Notes: generated from the sequence alone by a model not told the origin. Numbered from the stretch's first letter, positions 1-5,632 are shown. The stretch: DNA of 5,724 nt from Oscillospiraceae bacterium (GCA_016296235.1 JAEDJR010000124.1:1-5724), one strand, 5' to 3'. Numbers and translations: made by a program.

Positions 1-847
1 CGGCCTCATGGGCGATGGCGGGCAGATGGAGCATGGTGTTGGTGGAGCAGCCCAGGGCCATGTCCACGGTCTCGGCATTGTGCAGAGCCGCCGGGGTCAT
101 GATGTCGCTGGGGCGGATGTTCTTTTCAATCAGCTCCATGATCTTCATGCCGGCGTGCTTGGCCAGACGGATTCTGGCGGAATAGGGCGCGGGAATGGTG
201 CCGTTGCCGGGCAGGGCCATGCCGATGGCCTCGGTCAGGCAGTTCATGGAGTTGGCGGTATACATACCGGAGCAGGAGCCGCAGGAGGGACAGGCATTCT
301 CCTCGTAGTCCAGGACGCCCTGTTCGTCCAGGGTGCCGGCGTGATAGGCGCCCACGGCCTCGAACATATGGCTCAGGCAGGTTCTCCGGCCGTCCTTCAG
401 ATGGCCGGCCAGCATGGGGCCGCCGGAGCAGAAGATGGTGGGAATATTCAGGCGGGCAGCTGCCATCAGAAGGCCGGGCACGTTTTTATCGCAGTTGGGA
501 ATCATGACCAAGCCGTCAAACTGGTGCGCCATGACCATGGCCTCGGTGGAATCCGCAATCAGATCGCGGGTCACCAGAGAATACTTCATGCCCACATGGC
601 CCATGGCGATGCCGTCGCAGACGGCGATGGCCGGGAACATGATCGGCGTGCCGCCGGCAGCCCGGACGCCGGCCTTGACTGCCTCGGCAATCTTATCGAT
701 GTTCATATGGCCGGGAACAATTTCATTGTGGGAGCTGACAATGCCCACAATGGGCCGCTGGATTTCCTCCTCCGTCAGGCCCAGGGCGAACAGCAGGCTA
801 CGGTTGGGGGCGCGTTCCACGCCGGTTTTAATCTGATCAGAAAGCAT
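1..847 (-). CDS. ilvD: Dihydroxyacid dehydratase (IlvD), partial: N-terminal 282 codons
   Basis: IlvD dehydrates 2,3-dihydroxy-isovalerate and 2,3-dihydroxy-3-methylvalerate to the 2-keto acids, the common third step to valine, leucine and isoleucine, in the cytoplasm. The minus-strand frame opens at ATG 847, five bases after AGGAGGG (853-859), and stays open to the left edge. About half of the usual 550-570 residues is present. Family signatures are clear: VPGH (44-47), DGIAMGH (78-84), NCDK with Cys119, CPSCGSCSGM (186-195) with Cys192, a TANSMNCLTEA block (197-207) and GCSTNT (266-271). Cys119 and Cys192 are the expected cluster ligands. The third cysteine, present in [2Fe-2S] dehydratases in a TPCN motif, is replaced by Gly46, as in the E. 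coli enzyme, so an oxygen-sensitive [4Fe-4S] cluster is expected. It is the last visible gene of the ilvB-ilvN-ilvC-ilvD operon, separated from ilvC by 135 nt containing two hairpins. Confidence 0.96.
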   Translation of the reverse strand, partial: MLSDQIKTGVERAPNRSLLFALGLTEEEIQRPIVGIVSSHNEIVPGHMNIDKIAEAVKAGVRAAGGTPIMFPAIAVCDGIAMGHVGMKYSLVTRDLIADSTEAMVMAHQFDGLVMIPNCDKNVPGLLMAAARLNIPTIFCSGGPMLAGHLKDGRRTCLSHMFEAVGAYHAGTLDEQGVLDYEENACPSCGSCSGMYTANSMNCLTEAIGMALPGNGTIPAPYSARIRLAKHAGMKIMELIEKNIRPSDIMTPAALHNAETVDMALGCSTNTMLHLPAIAHEA

Positions 848-874
848 AGATACCCTCCTAAATTCAAACAATCA

Positions 875-937
875 TTGGCAATTGATAATTTCCAACCGGT
901 GGGAGATTCAGGCCGGTTGGCCATTATCAATGGTCAA
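875..937. repeat. Imperfect 25-bp inverted repeat in the ilvC-ilvD gap
   Basis: The arms 875-899 and 913-937 are complementary at 21 of 25 positions, including uninterrupted runs of 8 (CCAACCGG against CCGGTTGG) and 9 (ATTGATAAT against ATTATCAAT). They are separated by a 13-nt loop (900-912). The mismatches suggest an old palindrome. The AT-rich ATTGATAAT core next to a GC-rich inner stem differs from the coding DNA around it. It could fold in the operon mRNA between ilvC and ilvD, or be a small dispersed intergenic repeat. There is no T-run after it in either direction that would make it a standard terminator. Confidence 0.7.
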
Positions 938-943
938 TTCCGG

Positions 944-973
944 ATTCTCCCGGGGGAAGTCCCCCGGGAGAAT
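944..973 (-). other. Perfect 13-bp hairpin just after ilvC
   Basis: ATTCTCCCGGGGG (944-956) and its exact reverse complement (961-973) flank a 4-nt loop, starting 9 nt beyond the ilvC stop codon. The inner stem is almost all G-C, so the RNA hairpin would be very stable. It is not followed by a U-run on the minus strand (CCGGAATTGACC follows), so it does not look like a complete intrinsic terminator. A stem protecting the 3' end of an ilvBNC transcript, or attenuating read-through into ilvD, are both possible. The role is inferred; the palindrome itself is certain. Confidence 0.75.
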
Positions 974-982
974 ATAAGTTTC

Positions 983-2002
983 TTAGTTGGAAGCCGTATC
1001 CAGGTTGGAATCGTTCTTCCACAGCATCTTTTCGCGCAGCTCCTTGCCCACGATCTCCATGGGATGCTTGGCCAGCTGTTCCCGCTTGGAGTTGAAGAAG
1101 CAGCGGCCGTTCTTGTTCTCCGCAATCCACTTGCCGGCAAAGGTGCCGTCCTGGATGTCGTTCAGAACCGCCTTCATGTTGGCCTTGGTCTGCTCATAAG
1201 GCAGAACTCTGGGGCCGGAGACGTACTCGCCGAACTCCGCGGTGTCGGAGATGGAGTAGTTCATGGCAGCCACGCCGCCCTTGTTGATGAGGTCGATGAT
1301 GAGCTTCATCTCATGGATGCACTCGAAGTAGGCGTTCTCGGGCTCGTAACCGGCCTCCACCAGGGTCTCGAAGCCGCAGCGCATCAGATCCACAACACCG
1401 CCGCAGAGAACTGCCTGCTCGCCGAACAGGTCGGTCTCGGTCTCGTCGTGCATGGTGGTCTCCATGATGCCGGCGCGGGCGCCGCCGATACCGGCGATGT
1501 AGGCCAGGGCAATGTCATAGGCCTTGCCGGTGGCATTCTGCTCCACGGCAACCAGGCAGGGCACGCCCTTGCCTGCCACATACTGGGAACGAACCGTGTG
1601 GCCGGGGCCCTTGGGAGCAGCCATGAACACGTCCACGTTGGCGGGCGGCACGATCTGCTTATAGCGGATATTGAAGCCATGGGCAAATGCAATGGCCTTG
1701 CCCTCGGTCAGATAAGGAGCGATATCCTTTTTATACATATCGGCCTGGGCCTCGTCGTTGATCAGAATCATGATAATATCGGCAGCCTGGGTGGCCTCGG
1801 AGACAGTCATGACCGTGAAGCCGTCCTTTTCCGCCACGGGCCAGGACTTACCGCCCTTGCGCAGGCCAACAATCACGTCGCAGCCGCTGTCGCGCAGGTT
1901 CAGCGCATGGGCATGACCCTGGGAACCGTAACCAATAATGGCGATCTTCTTGCCGTCCAGCTTGCCCAGATCGCAGTCCTTCTCATAATACATTTTTGCC
2001 AT
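983..2002 (-). CDS. ilvC: Ketol-acid reductoisomerase (IlvC), class I
   Basis: IlvC isomerises and reduces 2-acetolactate or 2-aceto-2-hydroxybutyrate using NAD(P)H and magnesium, the second shared step of branched-chain amino acid synthesis. The 339-residue product fits the short class I form. The N-terminal Rossmann domain shows GYGSQGHAHALNL (24-36) and a cofactor loop LRKGGKSW (47-54). The catalytic and metal positions are all visible: His108, Lys131 in APKGPGH, Asp191 and Glu195 in TDLFGEQ, Glu227 and Glu231 in the C-terminal knot domain, and Ser252. ATG 2002 was chosen because AGGAGAG (2010-2016) precedes it and the product then starts at the usual place; Met4 (1993) is a weaker alternative. 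The first 20 nt overlap the end of ilvN, so translation is probably coupled. The oddity is Gly51, where NADPH-type loops usually have Ser. The frame stays open upstream, but that part is only the ilvN gene read in another frame. Confidence 0.97.
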   Translation of the reverse strand: MAKMYYEKDCDLGKLDGKKIAIIGYGSQGHAHALNLRDSGCDVIVGLRKGGKSWPVAEKDGFTVMTVSEATQAADIIMILINDEAQADMYKKDIAPYLTEGKAIAFAHGFNIRYKQIVPPANVDVFMAAPKGPGHTVRSQYVAGKGVPCLVAVEQNATGKAYDIALAYIAGIGGARAGIMETTMHDETETDLFGEQAVLCGGVVDLMRCGFETLVEAGYEPENAYFECIHEMKLIIDLINKGGVAAMNYSISDTAEFGEYVSGPRVLPYEQTKANMKAVLNDIQDGTFAGKWIAENKNGRCFFNSKREQLAKHPMEIVGKELREKMLWKNDSNLDTASN

Positions 2003-2534
2003 AATCGAACTCTCCTTTTTCTTTGGTAGCTTCGTAAATTGTATCTGTACCCCGTTCCAGGGCCACCATGCCGGTGCGCACCAGTTCGAGGATGCCGAAC
2101 TCTTTGACCAGATTGACAATGGCCTCCGCCTTGCTCTCCTCGCCGATCATGGCCAGGGTCAGGGTGGTGGTGGAAACGTCAATGACCGACGCGCGGAAAA
2201 TATTCGCAATCTGTATCACACGGTTGCAGGCTTCGCTGGAATCCGCGTTGACCTTGACCAAAATCAGCTCCCGCCGGATGGAGTTTTCCGGATTCAGCAG
2301 CTTCACCGAGTGTACCGGCAGCAGCTTGCGCAGCTGATTGCATAACAGATTGGTATGCTTTTCATCGGCCAGGACTTCAATGGTAATACGGGATACCGTG
2401 GGATCGTCCGTGGTGCCCACAGCCAGGGATTCGATATTGTAGCCCTTTCTGGAGAACATGCGGGACACCTGGGACAGGACGCCGGCTTCGTTATCCACCA
2501 GGACGGACAGGGAACGTCTTTCAAGTTGATCCAT
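1983..2534 (-). CDS. ilvN: Acetolactate synthase small (regulatory) subunit
   Basis: This is the regulatory partner of IlvB: it activates the catalytic subunit and gives it feedback inhibition by valine. The product is 183 residues, against about 160-175 for most homologues. An N-terminal ACT domain covers about residues 8-80, with VLVDNEAGVLS (11-21), KGYNIESL (30-37) and the following TDDPTVSR stretch. Asn15, Gly18 and Asn33 match the positions that bind valine in the E. coli IlvH ACT domain, so valine control is likely kept. A second ACT-like domain follows, with IRRELILVKV and FGILELVRTGMVALERG near the end. About 21 residues lie beyond ALERG, and the last of these are encoded over the ilvC ribosome binding site and start. 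GGAGGC (2539-2544) directly follows the ilvB stop and lies five bases before ATG 2534, so ilvB and ilvN are tightly coupled, as expected for subunits of one enzyme. Some annotations call this gene ilvH. Confidence 0.96.
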   Translation of the reverse strand: MDQLERRSLSVLVDNEAGVLSQVSRMFSRKGYNIESLAVGTTDDPTVSRITIEVLADEKHTNLLCNQLRKLLPVHSVKLLNPENSIRRELILVKVNADSSEACNRVIQIANIFRASVIDVSTTTLTLAMIGEESKAEAIVNLVKEFGILELVRTGMVALERGTDTIYEATKEKGEFDYGKNVL

Positions 2535-2544
2535 AGCTGCCTCC

Positions 2545-4251
2545 TTAATCCACCAGGAAGTTTGTAATGCGGCCGCCGCCGGGCACCATGGGACGGACCA
2601 TTTCATCCATGTCGATGGCGCAGTCGATGACGTAGCCGTGGCCGCAGGCCAGCGCCTCCCGGACGGCTTCCTCCAGCTCCGGCACCGTGCAAACCCGCTT
2701 GCCGCCAAGACCGTAGGCCTCGGCCAGCTTCACGAAATCCGGCGCACGGTCCAGGGTGGTCTGGGAATAGTGTTCGTGATAAATCAGGTGCTGCCACTGG
2801 CGAACCATGCCGAGAACCTGATTATTATAGATAAAGGTGATAATCGGCAGATGATAATAGGACTCCGTGGCCAGTTCGTTGCAGTTCATGCGGAAGCTGC
2901 CGTCGCCGGTGACATGAATCACGGTTTTATCCGGGTTGCCCACCTTGGCGCCGATGGCCGCACCCAGGCCGAAGCCCATGGTGCCGAAGCCGCCGGAGGT
3001 CAGCAGCTGGCCGGGATAGTCATAATGGAAATGCTGGGCCACCCACATCTGATGCTGGCCCACATCGGTCGCCACCATGGTATCCTGGGGGCACAGACGG
3101 GCAATGACATCGGAAATCTGCTTGGGCGTCAGGGTATTGCCGGCCTCGTCATACTCCGTCTCGGTCTTGAAGGAGAACACGTACTGTTTCCATTCTTCAT
3201 GGTGCTGCTGCTCCAGCCGTTCCAGCAGCAGCTGCAGCACCCGCTTGGCGTCGCCGATGATGTGGTGGTCGGTTTCCACGTTTTTATTGATTTCGGAACG
3301 GTCAATATCAATCTGGACCACCTTGGCCTGACTGGCGAAGGTCTTGGGATCCAGCGCCACCCGGTCGGAGAAGCGGCAGCCCACGGCAATCAGCAGGTCG
3401 CAGGCGTCCACTGCCATGTTGGAGGCCTGGGAGCCGTGCATGCCGATCATACCGGTGGTCAGCGGATTGCGGCCGCGGAAACCGCCTGCGCCCATGACGG
3501 TGATGGCCACCGGGGAATCGATTCGTTCGGCAAAAACGTTGAACTCCTGATCCGCCCGGCCGCGTACCACGCCGCCGCCGCAGATCAGCAGCGGCTTGGA
3601 GGACTTCCGGATCATATCCGCCAGAATTTCCACATCTCCCAGATCCGGCTCCGGCATTTTCAGATCGTGAGAAGCCCGCTTTACCAGTGCGCCCAGGCGG
3701 CCCTGGCTTGCGTGTTCTTCCCGGCTCAGGGGAGTAAACTCGGCAGTCTCACATGTGACATTCTTCACAATATCAATCAGCACCGGGCCGGGACGTCCGC
3801 CCCGGGCTATGGCAAAGGCTTCCCGGACAATATCCGCCAGCTGGTTCACATCCCGGACGATATAGTTGCACTTGGTGATCGGCATGGTGATACCGGTAAT
3901 GTCCACCTCCTGGAAGGAATCCTTTCCAATGAGGTTTTCCGTCACGTTACAGGTGACGAACACCACGGGGGAGCTGTCCATATAGGCCGTGGCAATTCCG
4001 GTCACCAGGTTGGTGCTGCCGGGGCCGGAGGTGGCAAAGCACACGCCCACCTTGCCGGTGGAACGGGCATAACCGTCGGCAGCATGGGACGCACCCTGCT
4101 CATGGGCCGTCAGGATATGCCGGATCTTTCCTTCGTAGTTGTAAAGCTCGTCATAGACGTTCAGAATTGTGCCGCCGGGGTAGCCAAAAACGGTGTCCAC
4201 TCCCTGCTCCAGCAGGCATTCCATCAAAATCTTCGCGCCTGTCATTTGCAT
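2545..4251 (-). CDS. ilvB: Acetolactate synthase large (catalytic) subunit
   Basis: IlvB joins two pyruvates to 2-acetolactate, or pyruvate plus 2-ketobutyrate to 2-aceto-2-hydroxybutyrate, using thiamine diphosphate (ThDP), magnesium and FAD; it is the committed step. The 568-residue length is normal. The N-terminal pyrimidine-binding domain has GYPGGTIL (23-30), the catalytic Glu51 in HEQGA and ATSGPGSTNL. A central FAD-binding domain follows. The C-terminal pyrophosphate-binding domain has the ThDP motif running from GDG (449-451) to Asn476-Asn477, then VLGMVRQWQ and, near the end, RPMVPGGG. A partner small subunit lies 10 nt downstream, so this is the anabolic enzyme rather than the catabolic AlsS type. 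ATG 4251 is ten bases from GGAGG (4262-4266); Met3 (4245) is the alternative in-frame start, and an out-of-frame ATG at 4256 lies closer to the Shine-Dalgarno sequence. Expression is set by the T-box leader upstream. Confidence 0.97.
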   Translation of the reverse strand: MQMTGAKILMECLLEQGVDTVFGYPGGTILNVYDELYNYEGKIRHILTAHEQGASHAADGYARSTGKVGVCFATSGPGSTNLVTGIATAYMDSSPVVFVTCNVTENLIGKDSFQEVDITGITMPITKCNYIVRDVNQLADIVREAFAIARGGRPGPVLIDIVKNVTCETAEFTPLSREEHASQGRLGALVKRASHDLKMPEPDLGDVEILADMIRKSSKPLLICGGGVVRGRADQEFNVFAERIDSPVAITVMGAGGFRGRNPLTTGMIGMHGSQASNMAVDACDLLIAVGCRFSDRVALDPKTFASQAKVVQIDIDRSEINKNVETDHHIIGDAKRVLQLLLERLEQQHHEEWKQYVFSFKTETEYDEAGNTLTPKQISDVIARLCPQDTMVATDVGQHQMWVAQHFHYDYPGQLLTSGGFGTMGFGLGAAIGAKVGNPDKTVIHVTGDGSFRMNCNELATESYYHLPIITFIYNNQVLGMVRQWQHLIYHEHYSQTTLDRAPDFVKLAEAYGLGGKRVCTVPELEEAVREALACGHGYVIDCAIDMDEMVRPMVPGGGRITNFLVD

Positions 4252-4256
4252 TGCAT
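4242..4256 (-). other. Possible 4-codon ORF between the ilvB Shine-Dalgarno and start
   Basis: On the minus strand ATGCAATGCAAATGA reads Met-Gln-Cys-Lys-stop. Its ATG (4256) lies five bases from GGAGG, whereas the annotated ilvB ATG (4251) is ten bases away. Its TGA overlaps the Met3 codon of ilvB as ATGA. It may be a chance result of closely spaced ATGs, or a minimal upstream ORF that feeds ribosomes to Met3 by reinitiation. The sequence is certain; any function is speculation. Confidence 0.25.
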
Positions 4257-4260
4257 GGGT

Positions 4261-4268
4261 TCCTCCTT
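4261..4268 (-). promoter_or_regulatory. Ribosome binding site of ilvB
   Basis: AAGGAGGA is a near-perfect Shine-Dalgarno sequence. It lies downstream of the T-box terminator, so it is transcribed only when the leader reads through. Three ATG codons (4256, 4251, 4245) follow at increasing distance, and the choice among them decides the N-terminus of IlvB. Confidence 0.85.
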
Positions 4269-4295
4269 ATCTGAATCTCATATCGAACGTGGTAG

Positions 4296-4327
4296 AAAAA
4301 AGCCCTGAAGCCGTTCCGGCTTCAGGG
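4296..4327 (-). terminator. T-box-controlled intrinsic terminator before ilvB
   Basis: CCCTGAAGCCG (4317-4327) pairs perfectly with CGGCTTCAGGG (4303-4313) across a 3-nt loop, and six U residues follow (4296-4301). The 5' arm shares CCCTGA (4322-4327) with the antiterminator, so the two folds exclude each other. With charged tRNA this stem should form and stop transcription ahead of ilvB. Confidence 0.95.
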
Positions 4328-4568
4328 ACGAATTATCGCGGTACCACCCTGATTATCGCATCCTGAGGATGGACGATCACTTTGTTCGAAGCTCCAGCAA
4401 GCTTCTAGCCTGTAACGGGGCAGCCGTAGCACCCTACTCATCGAAACTTTGGGGCGCTCCACTCAGGAATCAGACTGCACAAAGCCGTCGGTACCGGCTC
4501 GCAGCAACCACCGGCTCTCTGGAACACTTCGACTATGGCAAATTTCCTTCATCGTATTTGTCGAGATT
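4296..4568 (-). ncRNA. T-box riboswitch leader of the ilv operon
   Basis: This leader senses uncharged tRNA and allows ilv transcription when the amino acid is short. The T-box consensus AGGGTGGTACCGCG is at 4337-4350. UGGU in its bulge would pair with the acceptor end ACCA. The antiterminator pairs UCAGGG (4347-4352) with CCCUGA (4322-4327), and GCGA with UCGU inside it. Upstream of that is a Stem III-like hairpin at 4355-4377 (CATCC/GGATG extended by ATCG/CGAT), a 6-bp hairpin at 4388-4405, and the Stem I apex with AGAGAG (4515-4520) and CCGG/CCGG arms (4511-4514 with 4494-4497) around the GGTTGCTGC loop. I could not fix the specifier codon. On the 3' side of Stem I, AUU (Ile, 4468-4470), GUC (Val, 4473-4475) and CUG (Leu, 4471-4473) all occur. 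The leader start is estimated from the promoter. Confidence 0.95.
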
Positions 4569-4574
4569 GACGAT

Positions 4575-4603
4575 ATCTTATCACACCGGAATCGTGTTGT
4601 CAA
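4575..4603 (-). promoter_or_regulatory. Promoter of the ilv operon
   Basis: TTGACA (4598-4603) and TAAGAT (4575-4580) are separated by 17 bp, and TGA directly precedes the -10 as an extended -10 element. This predicts a start near 4568, just upstream of the Stem I sequence of the T-box. A perfect -35 and an extended -10 suggest a strong constitutive promoter, leaving control to the leader. The short stretch 4604-4650 between this promoter and the divergent one is AT-rich, and I see no further element in it. Confidence 0.85.
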
Positions 4604-4650
4604 GGCAAAACTTGACTTTTTTCTTTAACGCTTCAAATCGATTTTTCCTC

Positions 4651-4681
4651 TTGACCTTCCACCTGCTGGAAGGTATATAAT
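4651..4681 (+). promoter_or_regulatory. MerR-type promoter with operator dyad, for the merR-like gene
   Basis: TTGACC (4651-4656) and a perfect TATAAT (4676-4681) are 19 bp apart, two more than optimal. A perfect inverted repeat fills the spacer: ACCTTCCA (4654-4661) and TGGAAGGT (4667-4674) around CCTGC. A long spacer with a dyad between -35 and -10 is the hallmark of promoters controlled by MerR-family proteins, which untwist the DNA to activate. ACCTTCC/GGAAGGT half-sites are typical of the family. The MerR-like gene starts 20 nt downstream, so autoregulation is the natural reading. The expected transcript start near 4688 leaves a leader of only about 14 nt. Confidence 0.9.
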
Positions 4682-4701
4682 ATCATCAAGAGGTGAAGCG
4701 C

Positions 4702-5340
4702 ATGCGCATCAATGAGGTCGAAAAGGCAGTTGGCATTGCCAAAAAGAACATCCGGTTCTATGAGGAACAGGGCCTGCTCTCCCCCAGGCGGGAGCAGGGC
4801 AATGGGTACCGGGACTACTCGGAGGAAGACCTTCGCACGCTGCAGACAATCCGGCTGCTGCGAAAGCTCTCCGTCCCCATTGAGGAAATCAGAAAGCTCC
4901 AGACCGGCGTGTTGTCCCTGCAGGACTGTATGACCCGTCATGGAATCTATCTGAACCGGCAGCTGCGCAACCTCAATCAGATCCAGGTCGTCTGCCAGGA
5001 GCTGGGAGACAGCGGCGTCTCTCTGTCAGCCCTGGATGTGGACGCCTGGGAAAGCCGTATGGCACAAATGGAGGAGGCTGGTACGCGGTTTATGAATGTA
5101 TCCAACGACAAGCGGAAAAAGAAAACCGGGCCGATTATCGCTGCCGCAGTCTGCATGGCCTTTGTAGCAGCGCTGCTGGGCTTTTTCGTCTGGGCGTGGT
5201 TCTATGATCCCATTCCCTGGCCCATCCTGCTGGTGATCGGCATTCCCCTGGTATGCGTTCTGGGAGGCATTCTCCTGGCATTGCGGGAACGAATGAAAGA
5301 AATTGACAGAGGTGAATCAGATGAAGCTGCTAAATATTGA
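4702..5340 (+). CDS. MerR-family regulator with two C-terminal membrane segments
   Basis: This is a predicted membrane-anchored transcription factor of 212 residues. The N-terminal winged-helix domain is plainly MerR: INEVEKAVGI (3-12), NIRFYEEQGLL (16-26), GYRDYSEEDL (35-44) and a second helical pair to about residue 67. A helical linker, probably the dimer coiled coil, runs to about 128. A basic KRKKK patch (137-141) then precedes two hydrophobic segments, about 143-167 and 171-194, joined by a short Asp-Pro/Pro-rich turn, with a charged tail to 212. Both ends should face the cytoplasm. There is no paired-cysteine metal site of the CueR/ZntR kind and no recognisable ligand-binding domain, so the signal is unknown; the membrane part is the likely sensor or tether. 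ATG 4702 was chosen because GAGGTGA (4690-4696) is its ribosome binding site; a GTG at 4693 sits inside that site. The gene overlaps the YbjQ-like gene by 20 nt and probably controls its own promoter. Confidence 0.9.
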   Translation: MRINEVEKAVGIAKKNIRFYEEQGLLSPRREQGNGYRDYSEEDLRTLQTIRLLRKLSVPIEEIRKLQTGVLSLQDCMTRHGIYLNRQLRNLNQIQVVCQELGDSGVSLSALDVDAWESRMAQMEEAGTRFMNVSNDKRKKKTGPIIAAAVCMAFVAALLGFFVWAWFYDPIPWPILLVIGIPLVCVLGGILLALRERMKEIDRGESDEAAKY

Positions 5341-5632
5341 TTATATCCCCGGAAAAGAAATCGACGCCCTGGGCGTGGTGAAGGGCGCGGTGGTTCTGAC
5401 CAAGAATTTTGGGAAAGACTTTATGGCAGGCATGAAAACCCTGGTGGGCGGCGAGCTGACGGCTTATACGGAAATGCTGACCGAGGCCCGGGCCATTGCC
5501 ACAAAACGGATGGTGGATGAAGCAACCGCCCTGGGGGCCGACGCCATTATCAACATCCGCTACGGCAGCGCCTCCATGATGTCCGGCGCCGCGGAAGTCA
5601 TCGCCTATGGCACGGCCGTAAAGATTCTATAA
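5321..5632 (+). CDS. YbjQ/DUF74 family protein
   Basis: This small cytoplasmic protein of 103 residues belongs to the YbjQ family (DUF74, often named a heavy-metal-binding domain), whose members form oligomers but have no firmly established function. Recognisable family features are GVVKG (18-22), DFMAG (33-37), LVGGELTAY (41-49), TEAR (54-57), ALGADAIINI (70-79) and AYGTAVK (95-101). The length is normal and there is no signal peptide or membrane segment. It has no cysteine and no histidine, so the metal-binding label has no obvious support here. ATG 5321 is preceded by AGAGGTGA (5308-5315), the same ribosome binding site with the same 8-nt spacing as the upstream regulator gene. The first 20 nt overlap the end of that gene, so the two are co-transcribed and probably translationally coupled. 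This suggests the protein is the target or partner of the membrane-bound MerR. An upstream TTG (5303) is rejected as start because the ribosome binding site lies after it. Confidence 0.9.
   Translation: MKLLNIDYIPGKEIDALGVVKGAVVLTKNFGKDFMAGMKTLVGGELTAYTEMLTEARAIATKRMVDEATALGADAIINIRYGSASMMSGAAEVIAYGTAVKIL

Noticed and set aside
944..973. Intrinsic terminator after ilvC
   Set aside because: The hairpin is strong, but no U-run follows on the minus strand, and ilvD downstream has no evident promoter. I list it as a hairpin of open function.
8..2029. 673-codon open frame on the plus strand
   Set aside because: It lies opposite ilvD, ilvC and part of ilvN, is Gly/His/Ala-rich with no recognisable domain, and is explained by the third-position GC bias of the genes on the other strand.
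2003..2119. N-terminal extension of ilvC in the same frame
   Set aside because: The extra 39 residues are ilvN read in another frame, do not resemble the reductoisomerase N-terminus, and ATG 2002 has its own ribosome binding site.
2638..4308. 556-codon open frame on the plus strand
   Set aside because: It lies opposite ilvB and its leader and shows only low-complexity composition. IlvB on the minus strand has full family motifs.
4581..4597. Operator dyad in the ilv promoter spacer (ACAC and GTGT)
   Set aside because: Only 4-bp arms, easily found by chance, and the T-box already explains the regulation.
4369..4680. 103-codon plus-strand open frame across the leader region
   Set aside because: It runs over the T-box and both promoters, has no ribosome binding site or recognisable domain, and is better explained as non-coding.
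4693..4701. GTG start for the MerR-like gene
   Set aside because: The GTG is part of the ribosome binding site GAGGTGA and lies only about 5 nt from the expected transcript start. ATG 4702 also gives the usual MerR N-terminus.
5321..5632. Metal-binding role for the YbjQ-like protein from the family label
   Set aside because: The product has no Cys or His, and I see no other clear metal site, so I do not assign the function.
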